64,000 nucleotides of DNA from Tardiphaga sp. (GCA_030147505.1 JASBVG010000078.1:1-64000), one strand, 5' to 3'; counted from the first letter of the stretch, positions 26,905-36,093 are shown. Notes: generated by a model not told the origin, from the sequence alone. Program-made: numbers and translations.

Positions 26905-27675
26905 ATGTATAACTACGCGGGCAAACAAGCCATCGTGACTGGTGCGGCGAGTGGAATCGGCAAGGCCATCGCGCTGCGTCTTTCCAAGGAAGGCTGTACC
27001 GTAGCGTTGTGGGATATGGACGCGGATCGTCTCCAGGCGACACTCAGGGAACTCGGTGAGGGTCGCGGCCATTGCGCGCATGTGGTCGATGTTTCTCATC
27101 TCGATACGGTTAAAGCGGCCTTCGCTTCGACGACAAAGGCATGGGGGAGTGCGCCAAATGTTCTGGTGAATAACGCCGGTATTGGTCGCCTCGCTTCGAT
27201 CCTGGATGTGACGCCGGATGAATTCGACCGCACGCTCGACGTGAATGTCGGAGGCACCTTTAACTGCTCCCACGTGGTCGTGCCTTGCATGCGGGAGAAT
27301 GGCGGCGGCCAGATCATCAACATGGCGTCATGGTTCGGAAAATCCGGACGCCCGAATTCACTCGCTTATTGTGCTTCAAAATTCGCGATTATCGGCATGA
27401 CCCAGTCGATGGCCATTGATCTTGCCGCGCATGGAATTCGCGTCAATGCCGTTTGCCCCGGGACGATCGACAACACCGACATGCGCAAGCAGGCAGACGT
27501 AGAGGCCGCGGCTCTCGGATCGCCGCCGGCCGCGGAACGTCAGCATCTGATCCCGCTGAAGCGCCTGGGACAGCCAGAAGATATCGCGCGCGTTGTCGCG
27601 TTTCTCATTTCAGACGAGGCAAGCTACATGACCGGGCAATCGATCAATGTCACCGGCGGACTCTGGATGAATTGA
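26905..27675 (+). CDS. Short-chain dehydrogenase/reductase, copy 3
   Basis: A 256-residue SDR with TGAASGIG at ~11-18, NNAG near 90, and YCASK near 156; it ends MTGQSINVTGGLWMN. The Asp after beta2 (LWDMDAD) indicates NAD. It lies 54 bases after the previous SDR, probably in the same operon, before the transporter genes. It could act on a second hydroxyl or on the other stereoisomer. Confidence 0.83.
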   Translation: MYNYAGKQAIVTGAASGIGKAIALRLSKEGCTVALWDMDADRLQATLRELGEGRGHCAHVVDVSHLDTVKAAFASTTKAWGSAPNVLVNNAGIGRLASILDVTPDEFDRTLDVNVGGTFNCSHVVVPCMRENGGGQIINMASWFGKSGRPNSLAYCASKFAIIGMTQSMAIDLAAHGIRVNAVCPGTIDNTDMRKQADVEAAALGSPPAAERQHLIPLKRLGQPEDIARVVAFLISDEASYMTGQSINVTGGLWMN

Positions 27676-27726
27676 TCCCTCAGGGGGGGGGGCGGTGTCC
27701 GGGTTGACACAACTGGAATAAACTTA

Positions 27727-27742
27727 CTTACTGATGAGTAAG
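27727..27742. promoter_or_regulatory. Operator E, 16-bp palindrome before the Liv-type transporter
   Basis: CTTACT-GATG-AGTAAG is a perfect 6-bp-arm palindrome, 18 bases after a TTGACA (27704-27709). It fits YTKAC-N6-GTMAG like operators B and D. It overlaps the ATG at 27734, which argues that the real livH start is further downstream. Confidence 0.6.
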
Positions 27743-27787
27743 CAAAAAGACCGCCGAGGCAGAACCGTCCGGCGCAGGGAGGAGAAG

Positions 27788-28642
27788 TTGTACGAACTCG
27801 TCGAATATTTGCTGCGGGGAGCACTGCTCGGGATTACCTATGGGCTACTCGCATTTCCTGTCAGCCTTCTGTTTTCAACCACCGGCTCCGTCGACGTTGC
27901 GCTGGGGGCCTATGCGGTCCTTGCGGTCGCCATTGCCTACACGATCGGCGGTCCTTTCGGCATTCTGTCGGCGATCCTTGCGGCCGTGTTTGCCTCATTC
28001 ATTGTCGGCATCATTTCGCTCCGCCTCAATCGCCCCGGCGCTGTAGATCATATCACCGCGGTACTCGGAACATTTGGCCTCGCCATGTTCCTCGAGTCCT
28101 TCATCCTGAGCGTGTTCGGCACCAATCCGATGATCCGCCAGCCGTTCGAGACGTTCTGGAATTTGGGCGGCATCCGCATCAGTCCGCAGACCGGCATCAA
28201 CACAGCGGTCTGTCTCGTCATTCTCACCGCACTCTTCGTGGTGCTGCGGAAGACGCCGTTCGGTCGTTCGATGCGGGCGAGCGCCGCCAATCCCGTCGGC
28301 GCGTCACTGAACGGAATTCCGGTCAGGCAGATCTGGTTCGCGACATACCTGCTCGGTGGATTATTGGCAGGCGTCGCCGGCGTTCTGATCCTCTACACGA
28401 CAGGCGCAGATTACAGTTCGGCTTTCACGTTGACGATCTGGGGTTTTGGCTCAGCGATCATCTTCGGCATGCATAGTCCGCTGCGCGGCTTTGCCGGCGG
28501 TCTGATGATTGGCATGGTGCAGGCGTTGTGCGCGGGCTACCTGCCCGGGGCGTGGGCGACAGCCATTCCGCTGGTCTTCATCTTCGTCATTCTGTCCACG
28601 GGACGCATGAACCAGATCGCGGCGACGGGAGGGCGTGTGTGA
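27788..28642 (+). CDS. livH: Branched-chain amino acid-type ABC transporter permease (LivH)
   Basis: A 284-residue integral membrane protein with about eight hydrophobic segments; LLRGALLGITYGLLAFPVSLL opens the usual LivH fold. The start is placed at TTG 27788, preceded by GGGAGGAG, because the ATG at 27734 sits inside operator E and would add a charged, Arg-rich leader. It is the first gene of a five-gene transporter operon (permease, permease, ATPase, ATPase, binding protein). In catabolic clusters such Liv-type systems often import aromatic or aliphatic acids rather than amino acids. Confidence 0.85.
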   Translation: MYELVEYLLRGALLGITYGLLAFPVSLLFSTTGSVDVALGAYAVLAVAIAYTIGGPFGILSAILAAVFASFIVGIISLRLNRPGAVDHITAVLGTFGLAMFLESFILSVFGTNPMIRQPFETFWNLGGIRISPQTGINTAVCLVILTALFVVLRKTPFGRSMRASAANPVGASLNGIPVRQIWFATYLLGGLLAGVAGVLILYTTGADYSSAFTLTIWGFGSAIIFGMHSPLRGFAGGLMIGMVQALCAGYLPGAWATAIPLVFIFVILSTGRMNQIAATGGRV

Positions 28643-29628
28643 TGCTGCAGTCATTACGCTCCCGGCTGGGTCCGGTCGTCGTCCTCGCAGTTCTCGTTCT
28701 GGCCATCACGCCGGTCATTGCAGGAAGCGCGTTCTGGCTCGACAATTCAATCATTGTCGCGGTCTTCTCGCTGCTCGCCCTGTCTGTAGGTATGGCCTAT
28801 GGCCAGGCCGGCATCCTCTCGATGGCGCCGGCCGCGTTCGGTGCGATTGGCGCGTTTGCGACCAGCATCGTCACCGCGCGCTACGGGCTCTCACCGTTCA
28901 TCGGACTGGTGCTGGCTCTGCTGCTGCCGGCGGCGCTGGCCTATCCGATGGCGCGAGCCATCACTCGTCTGTCGCCGCTGCCACTCTCCATCGCAACGCT
29001 TCTGCTGAGCCTGGTACTCGAACTCGCGATCCGCGAAGGCGGTAGCTTCACCGGCGGATATATCGGTATCTCCGGCATTCCGCCGCTGTGGTTTGCCGAG
29101 AGCATCCTGGCGATGCATGTATTGTCGTGGTGTCTCGTCGTGGTCGTCATGGTGCTCTATGCCAATCTTACGGACTCTGCGATCGGTCGGGCAGTAAAGA
29201 CCGCGCGGCATGATCCGCTGCGCGCGACCGCCGATGGCGTAAACGTGCCGGCCTTGCTGGCGTGCTATTTCGCGATCTCGGCATCGGTCGCAGGCCTCGC
29301 GGGCTGGCTCTATGCGCACCACCTTACCTATATGGGTCCGGACTCGCTCACGATGCACGTCTCGATCAAGATCGTGCTGATGGCGGTGATCGGTGGCGCT
29401 TCGACGCTGCTCGGTCCGGTCCTGGGTGCGGCTTTTCTTACCCTCCTCACGCTCTATCTCCCGGCAGCCGAAACACAGGGGATGATCTTCGGAGTCGTGC
29501 TCATCTTCGTATTGCTGGTGGCGCCGAATGGCGTGTTCGGCACTGACTGGAAGAAGCTGGTGATCAAACGCGTGGCACGAAATTCGGGTGCGGTCCGTCC
29601 TGTCGCGACCGGAGAGGGCGCAGCATGA
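28642..29628 (+). CDS. livM: Branched-chain amino acid-type ABC transporter permease (LivM)
   Basis: A 328-residue membrane protein of the LivM type with about ten hydrophobic stretches, including GMAYGQAGILSMAPAAFGAIGA and the C-terminal GGASTLLGPVLGA loop. It starts at ATG 28642, overlapping the livH stop by one base (TGATG), with GGGAGGG upstream. It overlaps livG by four bases. It forms the channel with LivH. Confidence 0.87.
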   Translation: MLQSLRSRLGPVVVLAVLVLAITPVIAGSAFWLDNSIIVAVFSLLALSVGMAYGQAGILSMAPAAFGAIGAFATSIVTARYGLSPFIGLVLALLLPAALAYPMARAITRLSPLPLSIATLLLSLVLELAIREGGSFTGGYIGISGIPPLWFAESILAMHVLSWCLVVVVMVLYANLTDSAIGRAVKTARHDPLRATADGVNVPALLACYFAISASVAGLAGWLYAHHLTYMGPDSLTMHVSIKIVLMAVIGGASTLLGPVLGAAFLTLLTLYLPAAETQGMIFGVVLIFVLLVAPNGVFGTDWKKLVIKRVARNSGAVRPVATGEGAA

Positions 29629-30386
29629 CGATTCGTGTGAACGATATCACCGTACGTTTCGGCGGCGTAACAGCCGTGAAGGACGTCTCTCTCGAATTGA
29701 AGCCGGGTCAGATCATTGCTGTCATTGGTCCGAATGGTTCGGGCAAGAGCACACTATTCAACGCCATTACGGGAATGGTGAGGCCAGCCGCGGGGACCAT
29801 TTCCGTGGATGACGCCCGGATTGATACGTTGCCCGCCTATGGTCGCATCGCGATTGGTCTTGCGCGAACATTCCAGACGCCCCGCTTCGACCCGAAAGTG
29901 ACTGTCGACGAGGCCGTGATGTGCGGATTCTATCCGGTGCACAAGACCGGGATCCTCAATGCCATGCTGAGATTGCCGCAGGCAGTTTCGGAGGAAGCCA
30001 AGTTCCGTGCGCGGTGCACTGCCATTCTCGATGATCTCCGCCTTTCGGATTTTCGATCTCTTACCATGAACGAGCTTCCCATGGGGCGGGTGAGGCTGGT
30101 TGAAGTCGCACGCGCTGTCGCGAATGGACCAAAATACATTCTGCTCGATGAACCGGCTGCCGGGCTGGAGCGGGAAGAGCAGCGGATGCTGTCAAAGGAA
30201 ATCCGTAAGCTCGCTGATCGCGGAGTCGGAGTACTTCTGGTCGAGCACAATTTCGGGCTTGTTCGCGAACTGGCCGAGAACGTCATCGTCCTGAAAGATG
30301 GAGCGAAACTTCTCGAAGGTGAGCCGGAGACAATCGCGAAAGATCGCGCCTTCATAGACGTCTATCTTGGGAGTGCTGGTCGATGA
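29625..30386 (+). CDS. livG: ABC transporter ATP-binding protein (LivG)
   Basis: A 253-residue ATPase. Walker A is GPNGSGKST (residues ~36-44) and Walker B is ILLDEPAAGL near 170. The ABC signature is unusual, reading LPMGRVRLVEVARA in place of LSGGQ, a divergence seen in some LivG relatives. It is coupled to livM and livF by ATGA overlaps. Confidence 0.87.
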   Translation: MTIRVNDITVRFGGVTAVKDVSLELKPGQIIAVIGPNGSGKSTLFNAITGMVRPAAGTISVDDARIDTLPAYGRIAIGLARTFQTPRFDPKVTVDEAVMCGFYPVHKTGILNAMLRLPQAVSEEAKFRARCTAILDDLRLSDFRSLTMNELPMGRVRLVEVARAVANGPKYILLDEPAAGLEREEQRMLSKEIRKLADRGVGVLLVEHNFGLVRELAENVIVLKDGAKLLEGEPETIAKDRAFIDVYLGSAGR

Positions 30387-31129
30387 GCGCCGAACTTGAC
30401 ACCGCTATCGGCGGATCAGTTTTGTCATGCAAGGGGCTCAGCGCGCGCTACCATCGCGTCACGGTGGTGTCTGACGTTGATCTGTCGTTGCACGCTGGCG
30501 AGATGCTGGCCGTGCTGGGCTCGAATGGTGCAGGCAAGAGCAGCATGTTGCGCGCCATCGCGGGTATTGTCAGCGGTGGTGGCGATATTGTCGTGAGTGG
30601 CCGAAATCTCGGCGGCATGAGCGCTCACAGGCGCGCTCTCCATGGTCTATCCTTGGTGCCGGAGCAACGTGGCAACATCTTTCCGACGATGTCGGTCCGA
30701 GAGAATATCGACATCGGCTTGGCTTTGTTGCCGGCAGCGGAACGCGAAGCGCAGCGTGCTTTCATCATCGATCTGTTTCCGATTCTCAGGACCCGAGAAT
30801 CCGCGATGGCCGGGATGCTTTCGGGTGGCGAACAACAGATGCTTGCGATTGGCCTGGCGCTCGGGCGCAAACCGACCGTTCTGGCGCTTGACGAGCCGAG
30901 CCAGGGACTAGCGCCGGCCGTGTTTGACATTCTCGCCTCGGCCTTCGAGCGCTTGAAGAAAAATGGTGTTGCTCTTTTGCTTGCAGAGCAGAACGTTCCC
31001 TTCGCTGCGCGGATTGCAGACCGTTATGTGGTGCTCGCCCATGGCCACATTGTCCGTAGTGGCAGTCGTGCGGATCTCGACGATCCCGAGCAGATTGCGG
31101 AAGCATTTTTGGGAACCGGTCGCGCCTGA
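30383..31129 (+). CDS. livF: ABC transporter ATP-binding protein (LivF)
   Basis: A 248-residue ATPase with Walker A GSNGAGKSS (~41-49), a canonical LSGGEQQ signature near 148 and Walker B VLALDEPSQGL. LivF normally forms the heterodimeric motor with LivG. The canonical signature here complements the degenerate one in LivG, so one of the two ATP sites may be weak. Confidence 0.87.
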   Translation: MSAELDTAIGGSVLSCKGLSARYHRVTVVSDVDLSLHAGEMLAVLGSNGAGKSSMLRAIAGIVSGGGDIVVSGRNLGGMSAHRRALHGLSLVPEQRGNIFPTMSVRENIDIGLALLPAAEREAQRAFIIDLFPILRTRESAMAGMLSGGEQQMLAIGLALGRKPTVLALDEPSQGLAPAVFDILASAFERLKKNGVALLLAEQNVPFAARIADRYVVLAHGHIVRSGSRADLDDPEQIAEAFLGTGRA

Positions 31130-31174
31130 ACGACGCGATCGCAATTATTATAATCTTATTGAGGGAGTGAAGGA

Positions 31175-32329
31175 ATGAAGACGGGTTGGTTGGGGACGCT
31201 TGCTGGTACAGCGGTTGTTGCGGTAGTTGCGATGGCTGCGGCAACGGCAGACGCGAAAGATACGATCAAGATCGGTGCGATCTATAGTTTGAGCGGGCCT
31301 GCTGCACCATTCGGTGTTCCAGAGCGTGATATCGTTGAGGCGCTCACGAAGAATCTTAATGCAAAGGGCGGCATCAACGGCAAGCAAATCGACCTCGTCA
31401 TTTGTGACGAGCAGACCAATCCGACGGAGGCGGCGCGTTGCGCAACGAAGTTGACGCGCCAGGATCGGGTCGTCGCAATTCTGGGGCCTACGCTTGGAAC
31501 GGGCGCGCTCGCGCTTGCCCCAATCGCGCTGGCCAACAAGGTGCCCCTTCTGTCGCCTGTAGGTACCATTCCGGTGACATCCAAGGATAATGCGTTCTGG
31601 CCATGGGCTTTCCGCACCGCTCCGTCGGACACTCTTATTATCAACGCATTGTTTGAACGGGCTGTGTTCAAGCCCCAACGCAAGCGCATCGGCATCCTGT
31701 ACCAGGAGGATGCTTACGGCGAAGCCGGCATGAAGCTTGCGACCAAACTCTCCAAGGAGCGGAATTTCGAAATCGTCGCAGCGGTTGGCGCGCCGTTGAC
31801 CGCAATCGACCTCACCGCAGCCGCGACCAATATCCGCAACGCAAATCCAGATGTGGTTCTCGTGAAGACGTCTGCACCGGCGCTTGGCGCAGCTTTCGTG
31901 CGTGCAGCCAAGCAGGTTGGAATTTCTGCGCCTGTTATCGGGACCGGTAGCCTCAACCAGCGACCATTTCTCGATGCCGCGGGTACAGCCGCCGAGGGAA
32001 TTCAGATCGTTTCAATTGGCAATTGGGACGACCCATCGGAGAAGCAGAAGGAACTGGGTGAGGTGATCGTCGCCGCTGGAAAAACTCCAAAGGGTTATGC
32101 CGAATTGATCGGATCAACGGGGGCTATTGCGGTGTTCGAAGCGATCCGCCGCGTCAAGGGTGAGGTCACAGGTCCTGCGATCCGCGACGCCCTGGAGACG
32201 ATTTGTGACTATAAAGACACCTATCTCGATGGCAGCCTTTGCTACTCGAAAGATCAGCATGAAGGCGTCTTTGAGGACACCCTGATCACGGTGGAAGTTC
32301 ACAACGGCAAGTTCAAGACTGTGAAGTAG
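31175..32329 (+). CDS. Liv-type ABC transporter periplasmic substrate-binding protein
   Basis: A 384-residue binding protein. A signal peptide (residues 1-~27, with TAVVAVVAMAAATADA) precedes the mature start DTIKIGAIYSLSGPAAPFG. The fold is the periplasmic leucine-binding type I family (LivK/UrtA-like). GGAG lies upstream of ATG 31175. It is the last gene of the transporter operon and ends just before a strong hairpin. Ligand specificity cannot be read from sequence; its context suggests the acid degraded by the cluster. Confidence 0.85.
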   Translation: MKTGWLGTLAGTAVVAVVAMAAATADAKDTIKIGAIYSLSGPAAPFGVPERDIVEALTKNLNAKGGINGKQIDLVICDEQTNPTEAARCATKLTRQDRVVAILGPTLGTGALALAPIALANKVPLLSPVGTIPVTSKDNAFWPWAFRTAPSDTLIINALFERAVFKPQRKRIGILYQEDAYGEAGMKLATKLSKERNFEIVAAVGAPLTAIDLTAAATNIRNANPDVVLVKTSAPALGAAFVRAAKQVGISAPVIGTGSLNQRPFLDAAGTAAEGIQIVSIGNWDDPSEKQKELGEVIVAAGKTPKGYAELIGSTGAIAVFEAIRRVKGEVTGPAIRDALETICDYKDTYLDGSLCYSKDQHEGVFEDTLITVEVHNGKFKTVK

Positions 32330-32334
32330 GCGCG

Positions 32335-32367
32335 GAGGGGAGAGGCGCGATATGCGCCTCTCCCCTC
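32335..32367 (+). terminator. Strong hairpin after the transporter operon
   Basis: A perfect 14-bp stem (GAGGGGAGAGGCGC / GCGCCTCTCCCCTC) with loop GATAT starts six bases after the binding-protein stop. No T-run follows, so it may be a terminator, or a 3' stabiliser that lets the binding-protein mRNA accumulate while the ligase gene 17 bases on is read less. Confidence 0.6.
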
Positions 32368-32383
32368 ATCTGAAGACAAGGTC

Positions 32384-34042
32384 ATGACCAGCTCCTTCCT
32401 TGACTATCCATTCGCCCAATGGGCTCTCGATAAGGTTCTCTCCAGGCGGATCGCACTGACGCCGGACCGGCCCTTTGTCCAGTTCGAGGGCGAAGCCGCG
32501 CGATCGTTCGCCGATGTCTACGCGATGGCGCTCCGATTTGCGGCCAGGCTTCGTATGGAGGGCGTGGGGCGGAACGATCGGGTCGCGCTGTTTGCCGGCA
32601 ACTCGGTCGAACACATTGCGCTGTGGTTTGCCATCAATCTTCTCGGTGCCATCGACGCCCCGATCAACCCCGCACTGCGCGGGCGCACGCTCGAACATGC
32701 GATCAACCTGGTCGAGCCCAAGCTGCTTATTGCCGAAGCTGAACTACTTCCAGTGATCGCACGAGATGGTCTGGATCTCGGGTGTCTGAACAGCGTGCTC
32801 TGGTTTGGACCGCTTAGCGATAGCTTGCCTGATCTCGCCGGCATCACTCTCGTGCGTCTGGATAAGTCGACACCGATAGACTTGCTCTCGGCGGACGACT
32901 TTCCGGCGCTGGCTTCCTCCGACACGGCATCGATCCTGTTTACATCGGGAACGACCGGCCCGTCTAAGGGGGTCATGGTCACTCACGCGCAGGCTTTCCT
33001 GACGGCTCGGCAGACGGTCGAGGGATTATGGGTCGATGCGGACGACGTCTATTACTGCGCGCATCCCCTGTTCCATATGTCGCCGCGTTTCTGTGTCGTC
33101 TACGCTGCGCTTCTGACTGGTGCCACGATCTGTTTCGATCGAAAATTCGCGGCTGAGAGATGGATCGACCGGATCCGGGAGAGCGGGGCGACGGTCACTA
33201 TCGGCCATGGGCCGCTGATTGAGATGATCCATCAGCAGCCCGAGCGTCCGGATGATGCGCAAACGAAGCTGACGCGCCTCGGGACATCGCCGTTTCCCCG
33301 ACACATCGCGCAGGATTTCGAAAGACGGTTCGGACTGAAGGGGGTCGAGACGTGGGGAATGACAGAGATAAATATCCCTTGTTGGCATCCGCCCGATGAG
33401 CCCCTTCGCGTCGGGTCGGCGGGAAAGATCCGGCAAGAATGGTATGACTTCCAGGTGATCGACAGCGAGAGCGATCTCCCGCTGCCACCGGGCGAGGTCG
33501 GTGAATTCGCTATTCGTCCGAAACTTCCCTGGATAGTGACGCCCGGCTATTTCAGAAATGCGGAGGCGACCGCAAAGGCGCAGCGGAATTTCTGGTTTCA
33601 TACCGGCGACAGCGGTTATGTCGATGCCGATGGCTGGGTGTATTTTGTCGATCGTCTCGGCGATCGGATTAGGCGGCGGGCGGAAAATATCTCATCTTAC
33701 GACATCGAGATTGCGGCGAACTCATATCCGGCAGTTTTTGAAAGCGCGGCGGTTGGCGTGCCGTCAGGCTTCTCGTCGGACGATGACGTCAAGCTTTGCG
33801 TCGTTTTGCGTCCCGGCGAGACGATCACGCCGGCCGAACTTCTATCTTATCTCGCCCGTGAATTGCCACACCACATGGTACCCCGCTATATCGAGTGTCT
33901 CGGGGAATTGCCTCGCACGCCGACACAGAAAGTCAGAAAGGCGGAGCTGCGCGCATCCGGCGTGACGTCATCGACTTGGGATCGCAAGCAGAACAACGTC
34001 GCGCTACGGGATCTTGTTTCGGGTGGCTCGGCAAAGGGCTAA
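32384..34042 (+). CDS. AMP-forming acyl-CoA ligase (class I adenylate-forming enzyme)
   Basis: A 552-residue ligase that activates a carboxylic acid with ATP and CoA. The P-loop SGTTGPSKG lies near residue 188, a WGMTE motif near 325, HTGDSGYVDADGWVYFVDR near 405, and the C-terminal lysine motif PRTPTQKVRKAEL near 510. It resembles crotonobetaine/carnitine-CoA ligases and other medium acid ligases. The 3' end overlaps the convergent TetR gene by four bases. It may provide the acyl-CoA used as donor by the two CoA-transferases. Confidence 0.85.
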   Translation: MTSSFLDYPFAQWALDKVLSRRIALTPDRPFVQFEGEAARSFADVYAMALRFAARLRMEGVGRNDRVALFAGNSVEHIALWFAINLLGAIDAPINPALRGRTLEHAINLVEPKLLIAEAELLPVIARDGLDLGCLNSVLWFGPLSDSLPDLAGITLVRLDKSTPIDLLSADDFPALASSDTASILFTSGTTGPSKGVMVTHAQAFLTARQTVEGLWVDADDVYYCAHPLFHMSPRFCVVYAALLTGATICFDRKFAAERWIDRIRESGATVTIGHGPLIEMIHQQPERPDDAQTKLTRLGTSPFPRHIAQDFERRFGLKGVETWGMTEINIPCWHPPDEPLRVGSAGKIRQEWYDFQVIDSESDLPLPPGEVGEFAIRPKLPWIVTPGYFRNAEATAKAQRNFWFHTGDSGYVDADGWVYFVDRLGDRIRRRAENISSYDIEIAANSYPAVFESAAVGVPSGFSSDDDVKLCVVLRPGETITPAELLSYLARELPHHMVPRYIECLGELPRTPTQKVRKAELRASGVTSSTWDRKQNNVALRDLVSGGSAKG

Positions 34043-34659
34043 ACCTTGGCTTTACCTGATACCTTCTTGCTCGTGTAAGCCCGTTCGATTGTCGATAGCG
34101 TCGCTTCCCAGAGATCGGCGAGACGGCCGAAATGACCGTGATCACGCGTGACCGATCCGGCGTAGTGAATAATATTCACCAGCTGAATTACCAGTTTTTC
34201 CTGCGGACTATCAGCGGCCAGTTCGCCCGATTGAATCGCGCTGCGCACGCCCGCGCGCACCAGCATCTCGAACTCGCGCGTCACCTGTTGCAGCTTCGTG
34301 CGCATCTTTGGCGTAAGCGCATCGGTGTCGTTGCGGAGGCGAATCATCAGGCTCCATGGCTCGCCATTATCGCCTGTGGGATTGTAGCGGAGATAGCGTC
34401 GATGAGCCATCTGAACCGTTGCTTCCACCTTTTGCCGCAGCGTTGTGGCCGTATCGGTCCAGATCTCTCGATAGAAGTCGAGTGTCTTGTTGGCGTAATC
34501 TTCAAGTACCTCTTCGACAAGGCCATCTTTACTACCGAAGTGATAGTGCAGATTCGCCCGCGTCGTACCGAGGATCTCCGAGATCTGGCCGAAGCTAAAG
34601 CCGCGATAGCCAACTTTGACGAGAAGCTCCTCGGCGACGACTTTAATGCGCTCACGCAT
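34039..34659 (-). CDS. TetR-family transcriptional regulator, copy 2
   Basis: A 206-residue TetR repressor, start ATG 34659. The HTH region (GYRGFSFGQISEILGTT, then RANLHYHFGSKDGLVEEVL) is nearly the same as in the regulator at 19715, while the ligand domain has diverged more. This suggests related operators but different inducers. It is convergent with the ligase gene. Confidence 0.85.
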   Translation of the reverse strand: MRERIKVVAEELLVKVGYRGFSFGQISEILGTTRANLHYHFGSKDGLVEEVLEDYANKTLDFYREIWTDTATTLRQKVEATVQMAHRRYLRYNPTGDNGEPWSLMIRLRNDTDALTPKMRTKLQQVTREFEMLVRAGVRSAIQSGELAADSPQEKLVIQLVNIIHYAGSVTRDHGHFGRLADLWEATLSTIERAYTSKKVSGKAKV

Positions 34660-34723
34660 TCTGAAACCGCAAAATCCTGTTAAGCGGAGATTTGATCCCG
34701 CTGTGACTTGACGGTTTCATTAT

Positions 34724-34738
34724 CCCAGCTTTGCTGGG
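34724..34738 (-). terminator. Hairpin downstream of the second lyase gene
   Basis: CCCAGC-TTT-GCTGGG lies 20 bases past the lyase stop (minus strand) and upstream of the TetR gene. It lacks a T-run, so termination is only a guess. Confidence 0.35.
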
Positions 34739-34758
34739 GCTGCGCAACGTTGTAAGCG

Positions 34759-35706
34759 CTACGCGACTTTCGGTAGTGCGCCTTCGCGACCGATTCCGGC
34801 GTTCTCCATGGCCTTGCGAATACGCTCGATTTCCGCGTGGTCGAGCTTCTGCAGTGGCGGCCGCACAGCGGCGGAGGGAAGCCGGCCCAGAATGACCTGT
34901 GCTTCTTTCATCCGGTTGTGCATATCGACCGCTGGCGGGCCGTAGAAGGCGAGAGTCGTCGGGTAGATGCGGTCGGCAATCGCCTTGGCCTTGGCCAGAT
35001 CGTTCGCCTTAACTGCTTCGAACAGTCCCACTTGCAGATCCGCGATTGTGCTGCCGGCACCGGAGAGAAGCCCGTTGCAGCCGGTGACCAGTGAGCTGAG
35101 CAGCCAGGCGCTGTGCGTGCTGAGTACCTGAAATTTCTCTGACTGAAAGCTGCGTACCGTGATTTCGTGTCGGACAGGATCGCCGCAGCCATCCTTCATC
35201 GCGCGGATGCTCGGCACCTCGCTGATCAGCCGTGCCAGCAGGTCATGGGAATAGTTGAGCGGCAGATTGACGGGAAACTGGAAGATGATCAGCGGAAGGT
35301 CCGTGGCATCGGCGATTCGCTTGTAGTGATCGACCACCATGTCTGGACGCCAGCCGAGCATCATCACATTCGGGGGGAAGACCAGCAGCGCAGATGCCTG
35401 CTTGCTGGCAGCCATCCGGGTGATCTTGACGGCATCCAGCGCGCTCTCGGCATAGACGCCGTTGATGATCGGAAGTTTGTCGCCAATTTCAGCAGCGGCC
35501 ACGTCGAGGAGCATTTCCTGTTCTTCGAAGGTGCAGGACGAGACTTCCGATGCGTGGCCGTTGACGGTCACGGCGGCTAGGCCGCGGACAGCGGCAAGGT
35601 CGCGCAGATGCTTGCGGTAGCTTTCTTGGTCGATCGAGAGATCGTTGTGAAGCGGCAACAGGCAGGCGGGAATAACGCCCGAGCAATCATAATCTTTCTT
35701 GGCCAT
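34759..35706 (-). CDS. DapA/NanA-superfamily lyase, copy 2
   Basis: A 315-residue DHDPS-superfamily protein paralogous to the one at 14033 (shared GVIPA.LLP, NGHASEVSSCT, ALLVFPP, CGDPV.HE, NRMKEAQV.LG, AAVRPPL). The predicted Schiff-base lysine is K171 (AMKDGCGD). The position of DapA Tyr133 is again Phe (FQFP). It starts at ATG 35706 with AAAGGA upstream; the longer frame from 35745 overlaps the preceding DUF1330 stop and is less likely. It is the second gene of a minus-strand pair reading from the divergent promoter at 36094. Confidence 0.8.
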   Translation of the reverse strand: MAKKDYDCSGVIPACLLPLHNDLSIDQESYRKHLRDLAAVRGLAAVTVNGHASEVSSCTFEEQEMLLDVAAAEIGDKLPIINGVYAESALDAVKITRMAASKQASALLVFPPNVMMLGWRPDMVVDHYKRIADATDLPLIIFQFPVNLPLNYSHDLLARLISEVPSIRAMKDGCGDPVRHEITVRSFQSEKFQVLSTHSAWLLSSLVTGCNGLLSGAGSTIADLQVGLFEAVKANDLAKAKAIADRIYPTTLAFYGPPAVDMHNRMKEAQVILGRLPSAAVRPPLQKLDHAEIERIRKAMENAGIGREGALPKVA

Positions 35707-35741
35707 CGGTTCGGTCCTTTCTTTTGATTTTGAGTTACGGA

Positions 35742-36029
35742 TCACATGCCTTCGAGCGCAATGATCTCGGCGACCGATGCATCGGCGCGCGCTTCGCGGG
35801 CGGCCCGGTATTCGGGTGAATCGTAAAACCGGCGAACGGTGTCGACCGAGTCGAATTCGACGATGACATAACGTGCTGCTACTGCTTCGCCCTCGATGCT
35901 GTGGGCTTCGGCTCCACGCACCAGATAGCGGCCGCCAAAGGCCTCGATCGCCTTTTTGGCTAGCGGTTTATAGGTCTCGTACTTGACCGGATCGGTGACG
36001 CGCACCTTCGCGACAACAATGGCTGACAA
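35742..36029 (-). CDS. DUF1330 family protein
   Basis: A 95-residue protein of the DUF1330 family, small dimeric ferredoxin-like barrels found in catabolic operons. SAIVVAKVRVTDPVKYETY opens it, and YVIVEFDSVDTVRRFYDSPEY is the family's conserved C-terminal half. The start is placed at TTG 36029 because GGGAGG lies eight bases before it; the ATG at 36104 would lie inside operator D. It is cotranscribed with lyase copy 2. The biochemical role is not established. Confidence 0.82.
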   Translation of the reverse strand: MSAIVVAKVRVTDPVKYETYKPLAKKAIEAFGGRYLVRGAEAHSIEGEAVAARYVIVEFDSVDTVRRFYDSPEYRAAREARADASVAEIIALEGM

Positions 36030-36093
36030 TGGTTTTCCTCCCGTCTGACATGTGAGCCCCCGTTTCGATGGAGCCGGCGATCTCAAAAACTTA

